Assembly (NCBI RefSeq): GCF_000336915.1
Contig: NZ_AOMD01000034.1
Span: 28,504 to 92,503 of the forward strand
From: Halococcus saccharolyticus DSM 5350
GTDB lineage: Archaea; Halobacteriota; Halobacteria; Halobacteriales; Halococcaceae
Direction: 5' to 3'
Length of the DNA: 64,000 nucleotides
Position numbers and translations under genes: made by a program. The notes below the pieces were generated by a model that saw only the letters and a list, made by a program, of their open reading frames with translations, made no database searches and was not told the origin of the DNA. Within the stretch, counting starts at the first letter, position 1. Every line of letters starts with the position of its first letter. Positions 46,081 to 54,940 of this stretch are shown piece by piece.

Positions 46081-47325
46081 CTACACCGGCTCGCCGAAGG
46101 CGTACACCGTGTTCTGACTCGTGATCTCGACCTCGACGAAATCGCCAGGCGCGACGCCGTGTTCGGGTGCGTCCTGGATGATGATTTGGCGGTAGGCTTC
46201 GTCGTAGCACTTGACCGACTCGCCAGTGCCGGGTTCGACGACCAGGACCTCGTGGCGCTCGCCGACCATCGATTCGTAGGCCGCACCCACGACGTCCATC
46301 TTCAGGTCGGACATCGCTTTCGAGCGCTCCTTCTTGATGGTGCCGCCGAGGCCCTTCATGTCGGCGGCGTCGGTGCCGGGCCGCTTCGAGAACCGAGTGA
46401 CGTTGATCCGCTCGGGCTGAGTCTCGCGGAGCAGTTCCATCGACTCCTCGTGATCGGCGTCGCTCTCGGTCGGAAAGCCCGTGATGAAGTCGGTCGCGAG
46501 CGTCCAGTGGTCGAGGTGGTCGTCGAAGGTTTTGACGACTTCGCGGAACTCGCGCACCTGATGTTGGCGGCGCATCTCCCCGAGTACGTCGTCGCTCCCG
46601 CTCTGGACCGGCGCGTGGAGGAAGTTGTAGAGCTTCTCGTTTTCCGCGAAGACCTCGGCCAACTCCTCGCGGATGCCGTGGACGCCCTTCGGATTCGCCA
46701 TCCCCACCCGGACGCGGAAGTCACCGTCGATGGCACAGATCCGATTGAGGAGCTCGTGGAGCTTTCGCTCGCCGTCGTCCCAGCCGTACACGCCGGTGTC
46801 CTGGCCCGTGATTCGGATCTCCTTCGCACCGGCGTGGACCAGCGCGCGGGCTTTCTCGACGTTCTCCTCCACAGGAGGTGAATCGATCTTGCCGGTGGCG
46901 TGCTTCGTGATGCAGTACGAACAGTCGCTCATGCAGCCCCGTGCGATCGGAAGAATGCCGATCACGCCGTCCAGAATTGGCTCCGTCCCCGGCGTCACCG
47001 TTGGACACTCGCCGTTGAGCACGACTTCGGGAACCTCGTCCCAGCCACAGACCGTGGCGTCGAGGTCGGCGAACTCCTCGCCCTGAGCGAGCGCCATGCA
47101 ACCGGTGACGACGAGATCGGCAGTCTCACTTTCGAGTTCGCGCGCCCGCCGGAGCATGTTGGTCTCGGTGGTCTCGACCACGGTGCAGGTGTTGAGGATG
47201 GCCACGTCGGCCGCTTTAGGGCCATCGACCGGGTGATGACCGCCGTCGCGAAGCCGGCGCTCGATCGTGCGGCTCTCCCCGCGGTTCGCGGTGCAGCCGT
47301 AGGTTTCGAGGTGGTAGCTGGCCAT
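46081..47325 (-). CDS. tRNA t6A37 methylthiotransferase (MtaB/CDKAL1 type)
   Basis: 414 residues. Radical SAM enzyme adding a methylthio group to N6-threonylcarbamoyladenosine at position 37 (ms2t6A). The N-terminal cluster cysteines are C11 (ETYGCTANRG), C47 (LNTCTVV) and C76 (VTGCMALAQ). The radical SAM cluster is C131/C135/C138 (CMSDCSYC). A TRAM domain ends the protein (about 350-414). This is the archaeal/eukaryotic type of MiaB relative. A TATA-like GCTTTTGCC lies about 30 bp upstream. Confidence 0.93.
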   Translation of the reverse strand: MASYHLETYGCTANRGESRTIERRLRDGGHHPVDGPKAADVAILNTCTVVETTETNMLRRARELESETADLVVTGCMALAQGEEFADLDATVCGWDEVPEVVLNGECPTVTPGTEPILDGVIGILPIARGCMSDCSYCITKHATGKIDSPPVEENVEKARALVHAGAKEIRITGQDTGVYGWDDGERKLHELLNRICAIDGDFRVRVGMANPKGVHGIREELAEVFAENEKLYNFLHAPVQSGSDDVLGEMRRQHQVREFREVVKTFDDHLDHWTLATDFITGFPTESDADHEESMELLRETQPERINVTRFSKRPGTDAADMKGLGGTIKKERSKAMSDLKMDVVGAAYESMVGERHEVLVVEPGTGESVKCYDEAYRQIIIQDAPEHGVAPGDFVEVEITSQNTVYAFGEPV

Positions 47326-47417
47326 CCGCTGTCATCAACTCTCGGGCGCGCGTGGGCAAAAGCGCGACGACTCGGCTCCCGAGAGCAGACTCGCGTCGCC
47401 GCTCGAACGAGGAGCGA

Positions 47418-47912
47418 CTATCGCCTGGCGGCGAGGTAGATCACCGCCGCCTCGTGGAGCGCCGGATGGGAAACGGCGTGCGGGCGAGCCTCGTGGACGA
47501 TGGCGAACGCGTCGTCGAGTCGACGATCCTCCTCCGCGGCGATCGTTATCGCAACGAGCGCGCTGCTCCGCGAGATCCCGGCCTTGCAGTGAATCAGTAG
47601 TGAGCCATCACGTCGGTAGAGCGCTCGTGCGGTGTCCACCGCAGCCTCGAACGTCGGCCAGTCGTTGCCTGGCCCATCGTCGAGCGGGTGGTGATGGGTC
47701 GTCAGCGGTCGTTCGTCCGTGGTGACAGAGAGGACGAACTCGAACGTGTGGTCGTGCTGTACAGGATCAGTGGCGGCCTCGTTGCCGAGGTACAGTTCCC
47801 GTTCGCCGATCCGACGGACGATCGGTTCGTCAGCCACGTAGCCGAACGGTCGAACGATCGGCTCCGAAGTCTCCAACCGGTTCTGCGTGGCGGCCGTTTC
47901 GTCCGGATTCAT
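47418..47912 (-). CDS. Dual-specificity protein phosphatase family
   Basis: 164 residues. The active-site loop HCKAGISRS (Cys109, Arg115) follows the HCx5R(S/T) rule. The general acid is probably Asp78 or Asp79 in HHHPLDDG. A DSP-like fold with LYLGNEAATD near 41 and final helices SHPALHEAAVIYLA. It could remove phosphate from Ser/Thr/Tyr. Its promoter (47936-47941) is flanked by two palindromes, so expression may be controlled. Confidence 0.9.
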   Translation of the reverse strand: MNPDETAATQNRLETSEPIVRPFGYVADEPIVRRIGERELYLGNEAATDPVQHDHTFEFVLSVTTDERPLTTHHHPLDDGPGNDWPTFEAAVDTARALYRRDGSLLIHCKAGISRSSALVAITIAAEEDRRLDDAFAIVHEARPHAVSHPALHEAAVIYLAARR

Positions 47913-47920
47913 GCCCGCAT

Positions 47921-47963
47921 CAAGTACTTGCCCGCGATAAAGGTCCGTTCTATTCGAGGACCT
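47921..47963 (-). promoter_or_regulatory. Phosphatase promoter with two palindromes
   Basis: On the minus strand the order is AGGTCC-N11-GGACCT (47963-47941), overlapping the TATA box TTTATC (47941-47936) by one base, then the 10-bp palindrome CAAGTACTTG (47930-47921). The ATG at 47912 is about 27 bp from the TATA centre (leaderless). Palindromes on both sides of a TATA box are a typical arrangement for repressor binding. Confidence 0.45.
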
Positions 47964-47989
47964 TCTTGATCATGTCGGAGCACTACCCG

Positions 47990-48010
47990 TCAGCAGAGAG
48001 AGTCTGCTGA
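47990..48010 (-). terminator. Hairpin after the AT-rich orphan gene
   Basis: TCAGCAGA-GAGAG-TCTGCTGA, a perfect 8-bp stem, starts 18 bp past the stop of the gene ending at 48029. It has no long T run after it, so an operator role for the phosphatase promoter is also possible. Confidence 0.4.
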
Positions 48011-48028
48011 CAGGGATGAAACGTGTGA

Positions 48029-48385
48029 TTATATGCTGTTTGTGTTCGGTATTCGACTCGTGGCAAGACCGGAGATAAGGAGAACAAGTGCAGTTGGGAT
48101 CATGAATACCCACAGGACAGCCTGCCAGAATCCGAGTAGTACGAGCCCACCCACACTCATTGCTAATAGTGATCGTCGTTGTTGAAGAACGCCGAATATC
48201 CCAATCCAGCTACAGGCGAGTATAGACAAAAAGAAGAGAAGACGTACTGTTGTATATCCTTCTGACGGGAGAAGCCACAGTAGGCCACCTGTGAGATAGA
48301 AAGCAGCGAGAATCGCTGTCCCACGAGCAATAGTGTCTGGCCGAATATCTGATGAATTCACTTCCATGTCCAGTATTGCAAACAT
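48029..48385 (-). CDS. AT-rich orphan membrane protein
   Basis: 118 residues, or 112 from the second ATG at 48367 (MEVNSSDIRPD). Four hydrophobic helices (about 25-43, 48-64, 74-90 and 94-108) and almost no loops. Base composition and codon use are clearly more AT-rich than in the neighbours, as in the orphan at 17308. I do not recognise it. It might be part of a small acquired piece of DNA spanning about 47.95-48.42 kb. Confidence 0.55.
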   Translation of the reverse strand: MFAILDMEVNSSDIRPDTIARGTAILAAFYLTGGLLWLLPSEGYTTVRLLFFLSILACSWIGIFGVLQQRRSLLAMSVGGLVLLGFWQAVLWVFMIPTALVLLISGLATSRIPNTNSI

Positions 48386-48530
48386 TTTATTAAAAATCTA
48401 CTCCCTTGACGGTCGAGGGCCGTCTCAGCGCTGGCTGGATGAGTACGAATCGTGACCGCCACCACAGGACCGCCACGGTGTGTCAATCACGATCCGTGCC
48501 GCCATCTCGCCATGATGCGGACGAGTCGGT

Positions 48531-49922
48531 CTACCGGAGCGGCTCGCCCCGCGTCTCGCGGCCGAACGCCAACACCACGATTCCGCCTGCAGCGAATGCG
48601 ATCGCGAGCGGGACGAGCGCGGCGAGGTACCCACTCTCGACCAGTGCACCGGCGAGAATTGGGCCGATGACGGCCGCGATCTTGCCGACCCCGCCCGCAA
48701 AGCCGTTGCCGGTCGCGCGCGCCTCGGTCGGGAACAACTCGGGGGTGTAGGCGTAGATCGCACCCCATGCCCCGAGCGAGAAGAAACTCGCCGCGAGCAG
48801 TCCGCCGAAGAAGGGCCAAAAGCCCGAGAAGCCGAGGCCGAACAGCGAGACGCCGGGCATCGACGTGGCGAACACGAACGTGAACACGCCCGAAAGCACG
48901 AGGTAGCTCCCGAGCGTGGGCTTGCGGCCGATCTTCTCCACGAGGTACGCTGCGCTGAAGTAGCCGGGGAACTGGACGAGGCCGACGAGCAGGAAGTAAC
49001 CGTAGACGTTGCCGACCACGCCGGCCGCGCCCACAGTCTGGGGCAGCCAGATGAACACGCCGTAGTACCCGAAGTTGATCGCGAACCACGCCGCCGCGAT
49101 CATCAGGGTCTGTCGACGGATATCCGGCGCGAACAGCCGCGAGACGCTCGCGGCGGCGGACGATTCGACCCCCTCGATCTCGGGCGGCGTGTGCTCCTCG
49201 CCGTTCTCCTCGGCGATCGCCGCGAGGCGCTCGTTCGCCCCCTCGACGTCGCCGGTGCGTGCGAGGTAGTAGGGGGTCTCGCGGAGCTGTGAGCGGATCA
49301 CGAACACGAGAAGCGCGGGGAATGAGGCGGCCGCGAACAGCAACCGCCAGCCCGCCACCGCACCCACGACCGGTACCGTGATCATTCCACCCGACGGCAG
49401 CGCGGCGAGGAAGACCCACGCGAACACCACTGCCAAAACGTAGCCGACCGGCCAGAACGCATCGAGATAGACCAGATACCGGCCCCGACGGTCGGTCGGC
49501 AGGTGCTCGGAGAGATAGGACGTATCGACCGCGAGCGCACCACCGAGACCCACACCGGTGAGAAAGCGCAGCGCGAATCCGGAGTAGAAGCCGACCGCGA
49601 GCGCGGTCAATCCAGTAAAGACGCCGTAGACCAACACCGTCCACTGGAAGGCGACCTGACGACCGCGCTGGTCGGCGTACCAGCCCCAGCCCCAGTTACC
49701 GAGCACCATCCCCATCAGGCTCGCCGAGCCGAGCAGCCCGGCCGAGAGCCCCGAGAGCGTCCACGCCTCGATCAGCACGGGCAGCGTGAAGCTGATGATG
49801 ATGACCTCCATCCCGTCGAGCGCCCACGCGCTGCCACAGATCGCGAGCAGCCGGCGGTGGAACGCCCCGATCGGGATGCAATCAAGTACCTCCGAGACAG
49901 TAACCGTGCCCTGGTCCGACAT
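48531..49922 (-). CDS. MFS transporter
   Basis: 463 residues, twelve membrane helices. The loop between helices 2 and 3 reads GWYADQRGRQV, the common G-x-x-x-D-R-x-G-R pattern, and the second-half copy is VEKIGRKPTLG. It resembles the sugar-acid/aromatic-acid (SV2/AAHS) branch. The central acidic loop (about 200-235) with EENGEEHTPPEIEG is halophile-typical. Substrate is unknown. A 23-bp dyad lies 76 bp upstream. Confidence 0.88.
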   Translation of the reverse strand: MSDQGTVTVSEVLDCIPIGAFHRRLLAICGSAWALDGMEVIIISFTLPVLIEAWTLSGLSAGLLGSASLMGMVLGNWGWGWYADQRGRQVAFQWTVLVYGVFTGLTALAVGFYSGFALRFLTGVGLGGALAVDTSYLSEHLPTDRRGRYLVYLDAFWPVGYVLAVVFAWVFLAALPSGGMITVPVVGAVAGWRLLFAAASFPALLVFVIRSQLRETPYYLARTGDVEGANERLAAIAEENGEEHTPPEIEGVESSAAASVSRLFAPDIRRQTLMIAAAWFAINFGYYGVFIWLPQTVGAAGVVGNVYGYFLLVGLVQFPGYFSAAYLVEKIGRKPTLGSYLVLSGVFTFVFATSMPGVSLFGLGFSGFWPFFGGLLAASFFSLGAWGAIYAYTPELFPTEARATGNGFAGGVGKIAAVIGPILAGALVESGYLAALVPLAIAFAAGGIVVLAFGRETRGEPLR

Positions 49923-49997
49923 CGATTCGGTTCTCCGTACTGATGACGAATCTTTTCATACACTTAGCAACAGCGCTTTCCCACCATCAATGCCGCC

Positions 49998-50020
49998 TTC
50001 GAAGAATTACGTTCTTCGAA
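49998..50020. promoter_or_regulatory. Perfect 9-bp inverted repeat between deoC and MFS gene
   Basis: TTCGAAGAA, five bases TTACG, then TTCTTCGAA. The half sites match perfectly. It lies 24 bp beyond the deoC stop and 76 bp upstream of the MFS start, above its TATA-like TATGAAAAG (49951-49960). It fits an operator for the transporter or a hairpin ending deoC transcription. Confidence 0.5.
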
Positions 50021-50043
50021 TCTGCCGTATGAAATCCCCTGAT

Positions 50044-50685
50044 TCATCGGGTTTCGTCGAAGTCCTCGACGAGCGCGACACCGCTCGACGCGCCGATCCG
50101 CTCCGCACCCGCCTCCAACATCGCTTTCGCCTCCTCGTAGCTGCCGACCCCACCGCTGGCCTTCACGGGGAGAAACTCGCTCATGAGTTCGACATCCGCG
50201 ACCGTCGCGCCGCCATCAGCAAAGCCGGTCGATGTCTTCACGAAGTCGGCGTCGGCGTCGACCGCACAGGAACACGCGCGGCGTTTCTCCCCGTCGCTCA
50301 GTAGCGCGGCCTCGATGATGACCTTCACCGGAAGCGGCACCGCGGCCACCATCTCGGCGAGTTCCGCCGTCACGGCGTCGTCCTCGCCCGCGCGGAGCCG
50401 ACCGACGTTTATCACCACGTCGAGTTCGTCCGCGCCGTCCTCCCACGCCCGGACCGCCTCCGCCCGCTTCGTTGCGGGAGCGTGCTGGCCGTGGGGGAAC
50501 CCGATCACGGTGGCGAGAGTCACGTCGGGTGCGGTTTCGGTCGCGATGTCGAGATAACACGGCGGTACGCAGGCGTTCATCCCATGTTCGTCGGCTTCCG
50601 TCACGACTCGCTCGACATCGGCAGGTGTGGTTTCGGGGCCGAGAACGGTGTGATCGATCGTCGCGGCGAATGCGGTGCGGTCCAT
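50044..50685 (-). CDS. deoC: Deoxyribose-phosphate aldolase
   Basis: 213 residues from the ATG at 50685 ([20 protein letters not shown]). Class I aldolase splitting deoxyribose 5-phosphate to glyceraldehyde 3-phosphate and acetaldehyde. The Schiff-base lysine is Lys150 in FVKTSTGF and the second lysine is Lys175 in [18 protein letters not shown] near 86 is conserved. It is divergent from DUF63, with an 83-bp gap between starts. The upstream open frame is not real coding. Confidence 0.94.
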   Translation of the reverse strand: MDRTAFAATIDHTVLGPETTPADVERVVTEADEHGMNACVPPCYLDIATETAPDVTLATVIGFPHGQHAPATKRAEAVRAWEDGADELDVVINVGRLRAGEDDAVTAELAEMVAAVPLPVKVIIEAALLSDGEKRRACSCAVDADADFVKTSTGFADGGATVADVELMSEFLPVKASGGVGSYEEAKAMLEAGAERIGASSGVALVEDFDETR

Positions 50686-50768
50686 AGCGGGGCGAACGGA
50701 GCCACGGACAAAAAATCGCGTATCCGCCGATCGGAACCCTTTCGCCGCCGCCGGTCGCGTCGTCGGCC

Positions 50769-51617
50769 ATGGTTCCCGTGCAGGTGCTCCCCGAAGGAAC
50801 GACGCTCCCGTCGCCCGGTGTCCTCCTCGCTCTGGCGATCGGGTTCGCGGGTGTCGTCGTCGCACTCCGACGGATCGCCCCGCGGGTCACCGATCGGGTG
50901 GTGGTCGCGTTCGCGCCGTGGATGGTCGCTGGATCGAGCTGCTACGTGCTCTATCAGGTCGAGGCGGTGCCTCAAAGCGTGGCCCCGTTTTTCAGTTCGC
51001 CGGCGGTCTACGTCTCGATCGCCGTTCTCGCAGGTGCAGTGTGGGCGGCGACGGCGGCGACCGGACTCCCTGCGGACCGGTGGCGACTGCCGTCGGTGCC
51101 TGGTGTCGTCGCGCTCGTGGGGAGCGCGGTCGCGATCGCGGCCGTCGGGTGGGCGTTCGCGTTCGGCGTGGAGACGAGCCAGGGGCTCACGGTGGCGTGG
51201 CCAGCAGTTGGACTCGTCGTCGCCGTGGCGGTGGCGACGGTGGTGTGGCTTCTCCTGGGACGTCTCGCCCCCGAAACCCGGATCACCGGCGGTGTCGGCG
51301 CGCTCGCGGTGTTCGGCCACGCACTCGACGGTGTCTCGACTGCCGTCGGGATCGACGTCCTGGGGTTCGGCGAGCAGTCGCCGATCTCGCGGGCGATCAT
51401 CACGTTCGCCGCAGATCTCCCGACGGCACCGGTTCTCGGCACGGTCTGGCTCTTCGTCCTCGTCAAACTCGTGCTCGCGTCGGTCGTCGTCGTTCTCTTT
51501 TCGGGCTACGTCCGCGACGAACCCACCGAGGGCTACCTGCTGCTCGGCGCGGTCGCCGCCGTCGGGCTCGGACCAGGCGTCCACAACCTGTTGTTGTTCA
51601 CCATCGCTTCGCCGTAG
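50769..51617 (+). CDS. DUF63 membrane protein
   Basis: 282 residues, about eight membrane helices. Conserved family features are [15 protein letters not shown] near 57 and [20 protein letters not shown] near 180, which includes polar residues within helices. It is a euryarchaeal family of unknown function, sometimes compared with membrane proteases, but with no settled role. A tiny ORF follows after 33 bp. Confidence 0.85.
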   Translation: MVPVQVLPEGTTLPSPGVLLALAIGFAGVVVALRRIAPRVTDRVVVAFAPWMVAGSSCYVLYQVEAVPQSVAPFFSSPAVYVSIAVLAGAVWAATAATGLPADRWRLPSVPGVVALVGSAVAIAAVGWAFAFGVETSQGLTVAWPAVGLVVAVAVATVVWLLLGRLAPETRITGGVGALAVFGHALDGVSTAVGIDVLGFGEQSPISRAIITFAADLPTAPVLGTVWLFVLVKLVLASVVVVLFSGYVRDEPTEGYLLLGAVAAVGLGPGVHNLLLFTIASP

Positions 51618-51650
51618 ATTCGTCACACAGTAAGAACGAACCGCGGAGAC

Positions 51651-51755
51651 ATGGCCGACAACGCTCGACCGATGCCCAGCGATCTCGATGTGTACAAGGA
51701 CCGGATCGAACGTATCGTCGAGGAACGCCGCGAACTCTTCGATCGGCTCGCCTGA
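51651..51755 (+). CDS. Small 34-residue gene
   Basis: ATG at 51651 to TGA at 51755: MADNARPMPSDLDVYKDR, then RIVEERRELFDRLA. Third-position GC is high and charge is acidic-helical, both as in real genes here. It has no recognised family. It lies 33 bp after DUF63 and 109 bp before nadE on the same strand. Its amphipathic helix could be a partner for a larger protein. Too short for most automatic gene finders. Confidence 0.55.
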   Translation: MADNARPMPSDLDVYKDRIERIVEERRELFDRLA

Positions 51756-51864
51756 GCCGCGCTACTCGGCTTTCGACGGGCGGTCTCGGTGGCGAAAGCG
51801 ACCGAACGGCCAGTTTCTTGATCCGGGTGGCAGGTATTAGTGAGCCGAAGGCCTACAGCCGGCA

Positions 51865-52716
51865 ATGTCCGATGCAGAGGCGGTCGCGGGGACCGACGTA
51901 CCGCTCGATCTCACCCTCTCGGGGGCCGAACTCGACGCACGCCGCGAGCACATCCTCCAGTTCATCCGTGAGACTGTCGACGACGCGGGAGCGGAGGGTG
52001 CGGTGCTCGGGCTCTCCGGCGGGATCGACAGCACCCTGACGGCGTATCTGACCGTGGAGGCGCTCGGTACTGACGGCCTCCACGGTCTCGTGATGCCGAG
52101 CGAGGTCAACGACGACGCGAACATGAGCGACGCCGAGCGGGTCGCCGACGACCTCGACATCGCGTACGACGTGATTGCAATCGAACCGATCGTCGAGTCG
52201 TTCCGCGAGGCGTTCCCGGCTGACTTCGACACCGAATCGGATTCCGCGGCGCTCACGACGGCAGTCGGCAACGTCCGCGTCCGAACGCGCGCGGTCTTCA
52301 ACTACTTCGCTGCCAACCTCGAAAACCGGATCGTGCTCGGAACCGGGAACCGCAGCGAGGCACTCGCCGGCTACTTCACGAAGTACGGCGATCAGGCCGT
52401 CGATTGCAACCCGATCGGGAACCTCTACAAAGTGCAGGTTCGCCAGCTCGCGCGCCATCTCGGCGTCCCCGACGACCTCGTGGCGAAGACGCCGACCGCA
52501 GGGATGTGGGTCGGCCAGACCGACGAGGACGAGATGGGCCTGAGCTACGACGTCCTCGACGCCGTGCTCGCACTCCACATCGACGGCCCGCTCTCGAAAT
52601 CCGCGACCGTCCGCGAACTCGACATCGACGAAGCGGTCGTCGAGCGAGTCGAAGGTCTCGTCGCTCGGAGCGAACACAAACGTCAGATGCCGCCCGCGCC
52701 CGAACCGCTCGGCTGA
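51865..52716 (+). CDS. nadE: NAD+ synthase (ammonia/glutamine type)
   Basis: 283 residues. Amidates nicotinate adenine dinucleotide to NAD+ with ATP. The ATP-pyrophosphatase loop is SGGIDST (51-57). RTRAVFNYFAANLENRIVLG and GTGNRSEALAGYFTKYGDQ (about 173-191) complete the site. There is no fused glutaminase domain, so it is probably ammonia-using. A TATA-like GGTATTAGT centred near 51835 lies about 30 bp upstream. Confidence 0.94.
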   Translation: MSDAEAVAGTDVPLDLTLSGAELDARREHILQFIRETVDDAGAEGAVLGLSGGIDSTLTAYLTVEALGTDGLHGLVMPSEVNDDANMSDAERVADDLDIAYDVIAIEPIVESFREAFPADFDTESDSAALTTAVGNVRVRTRAVFNYFAANLENRIVLGTGNRSEALAGYFTKYGDQAVDCNPIGNLYKVQVRQLARHLGVPDDLVAKTPTAGMWVGQTDEDEMGLSYDVLDAVLALHIDGPLSKSATVRELDIDEAVVERVEGLVARSEHKRQMPPAPEPLG

Positions 52717-52819
52717 CACGATGGTTTCGGGCCCGTCTCTCCACGGTGGACCGCTCGCCGGATTCTGTCACTCGACGGGGACAAAAAGATAACTTCACCG
52801 ATCACGATCGAGATGATGG

Positions 52820-53182
52820 ATGGCGATACTCGATACACTCGTCATACTCGCGGTGAGCCTGCTGGTCGGCGCTCTCGCGATCTTCGCCGGTGTGCGATTC
52901 GTCGTCGATGACACGGTACGCCCCGTGGATGCGTTGTTCACCGCAGCAACTGGGGCCGTCGCGTGGACTGTTATCAGTTTCTACGCCGGTCGCGTTCCGA
53001 TCGTTGGCCCCGTGACGGCACTCGTCGTCTGGATCGTCGTTATCGTTTTGCAGTACTCCAGCGGCTGGCCGACCGCCGCCGTGCTCGGATTCGTCGCTTG
53101 GCTCGTCTCCGTCGTCGCGTTGTACGTGCTCGGAACTCTGGATATCGTCTCGCTTTCCGTTCTTGGTGTCCCGGAGGTGTGA
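52820..53182 (+). CDS. Small four-helix membrane protein
   Basis: 120 residues, four membrane helices (about 5-25, 37-54, 60-80, 85-107). Third-position GC is high. I do not recognise it. It stands between nadE and the exported beta-helix protein, 58 bp before the latter on the same strand. An AAAAAGATAAC box about 32 bp upstream could be its promoter. Confidence 0.65.
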   Translation: MAILDTLVILAVSLLVGALAIFAGVRFVVDDTVRPVDALFTAATGAVAWTVISFYAGRVPIVGPVTALVVWIVVIVLQYSSGWPTAAVLGFVAWLVSVVALYVLGTLDIVSLSVLGVPEV

Positions 53183-53240
53183 CTGTCGTGATAGCACAGG
53201 AGCACAGTAGCGCACGAATCGACGACGGGAGAGCTGTTCC

Positions 53241-54896
53241 GTGAGCGATCGGCCGCCGAAATCAGATCTTCCGACCACCAGACGTGCGTTTCTTCGAAGT
53301 AGCGTCGGTATCGGTGCCAGCGGAACGTTCGTGAGTGCGGGAGTCGCAAAATCGAGTGGTACTATCGATCCCGCGACGAAACGGACGCAAGAGACGCTTC
53401 GCGACGGTAGCCGGTTCGAAACCCCGGGTCAGCCGTCCCGAGCCGCATACCGTGCCCTCGCGCAGATCGAGCGAAACGTCGCACAGCGATCGGGATCGCC
53501 GACGTTCGATCGCGTCGTGAGCGCAATCGAGTATCTCGGCATCGGACCGAACGATCCGATCGACGAGGCGCTCGAACGAGCCGACGCCGCCGGTGATCTC
53601 GACGGCGTGCTCCTCGATTTCCCGCCCGGAACCTACCGCCTCTCGGATGGGTTCAGTATCTCGCCCGATGGAGACTTCGGTATCGTCGGCCCCCGAGCCA
53701 CGTTTCGACTCGATCCCGATCTCCGTTGTGAGGTGAAGATCCATGACCTCTCGCGCGGGCTGTTCGAGGGGTTCACGTTCGATCAGCGTGCCGGACGGGC
53801 CGCCGTCTCGGTCCTTCTGAGTACCGACGGCCACATCGATGCCCGCGATCTCACCTACCGTGGCACGGCCGCGGCCGTCGACGACGACCAGGGCGCGCTG
53901 TTGCGCCCGGTCGCGGAGAACCGAACGGCGAGCATCCGGATCGACGATCTGCACGCACGCGGCGGCACCAACGCCGGGTCGCACGCCTGGGTGGGGTCCG
54001 ATCCACCGCCGAACCACGTCGCTGGCGGTATCGTCGGCGCGTTCGTCGGCCGTGCGAACGAGGGCGTGGTGCAGTTCGTCGATCCGGTACTTCACGGGTG
54101 GGAGAACGGGCTCTACGCCACACGAACCAGGGGTGCTGTTCAGGTGATCGGCGGCCGGTTCGTCAACAACAACAACACGGCCGTTCGGATCAGCGGTGCG
54201 GAGTCGTTCTGCGATGGGGCCACGATCGTCCTCGATGCGCAGCGGTGGCCCGACAGCCATCCCGGCGCGTTCACGATCGGCGAAATCCAGGGCGTAAGCG
54301 CCGTACGATTGGAGACCGGTGGCTTGGACAAGTCGGGAACACAGCTCAGAAACCTGGACGTTCGGGCGTACGCGATGCAGAAATGCCCGGGACTCGTCGT
54401 CTATCGCGGAAGTGCTGGAGCGGGGCGGATGCGGCGCTGTCGGCTGACGAACCACCTCGACGGAACGCCGGCGATCGTGATCGACCCACCGGGAGCGGGT
54501 CCGTATTCGGCACCCCCGGGCTCGCAGGCTGTACGGATGGACCACATCGAGATACGGGGATCGATGACGAGCGCGCCAGCCGTCCGTGGGTCCACCGAGC
54601 GGCCGAACTCCTTGCTCGCGGATAGCTGTATCCGAATCCCCGACGCGGGTCCCGCCGACGTCAGAGCGGTTCGGACGCGAAACGTCGGCTACGGCGCGGA
54701 CTGCACCGCCAGCCAGCGTATCGACAGTCAGTTCGGCGTACCGAGCGACGTCCCGGCGATCCGAAATACGACTGTCCAACCACCGTCGCCCGGTCCAGGA
54801 TTGCCGGGATTGGGAGTTCTGGTCGGTCTCGGCGCGATCACCGCATACGTGATGGCGACGTTGCCACCGATACTGCGGGAGAAGTTCCGTTCGTAA
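53241..54896 (+). CDS. Tat-exported right-handed beta-helix protein
   Basis: 551 residues, GTG start. The Tat signal TTRRAFLRSS (12-21) is followed by a hydrophobic stretch, so the protein should be exported folded. The body (about 85-470) has the parallel beta-helix pattern of short strands with Asn/Gly turns (GGRFVNNNNTAVRISG; DGATIVLDAQ), as in pectate lyases and polysaccharide-binding proteins. A Pro/Gly linker, one membrane helix (about 518-538, PGLGVLVGLGAITAY) and a basic tail end it. The anchor resembles but is not a canonical PGF-CTERM. Enzyme activity cannot be told. Confidence 0.8.
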   Translation: MSDRPPKSDLPTTRRAFLRSSVGIGASGTFVSAGVAKSSGTIDPATKRTQETLRDGSRFETPGQPSRAAYRALAQIERNVAQRSGSPTFDRVVSAIEYLGIGPNDPIDEALERADAAGDLDGVLLDFPPGTYRLSDGFSISPDGDFGIVGPRATFRLDPDLRCEVKIHDLSRGLFEGFTFDQRAGRAAVSVLLSTDGHIDARDLTYRGTAAAVDDDQGALLRPVAENRTASIRIDDLHARGGTNAGSHAWVGSDPPPNHVAGGIVGAFVGRANEGVVQFVDPVLHGWENGLYATRTRGAVQVIGGRFVNNNNTAVRISGAESFCDGATIVLDAQRWPDSHPGAFTIGEIQGVSAVRLETGGLDKSGTQLRNLDVRAYAMQKCPGLVVYRGSAGAGRMRRCRLTNHLDGTPAIVIDPPGAGPYSAPPGSQAVRMDHIEIRGSMTSAPAVRGSTERPNSLLADSCIRIPDAGPADVRAVRTRNVGYGADCTASQRIDSQFGVPSDVPAIRNTTVQPPSPGPGLPGLGVLVGLGAITAYVMATLPPILREKFRS

Positions 54897-54940
54897 CCGT
54901 CGAGAGGATCGTCGTGAGACGCGATCGGCGGGAGAGCAGA

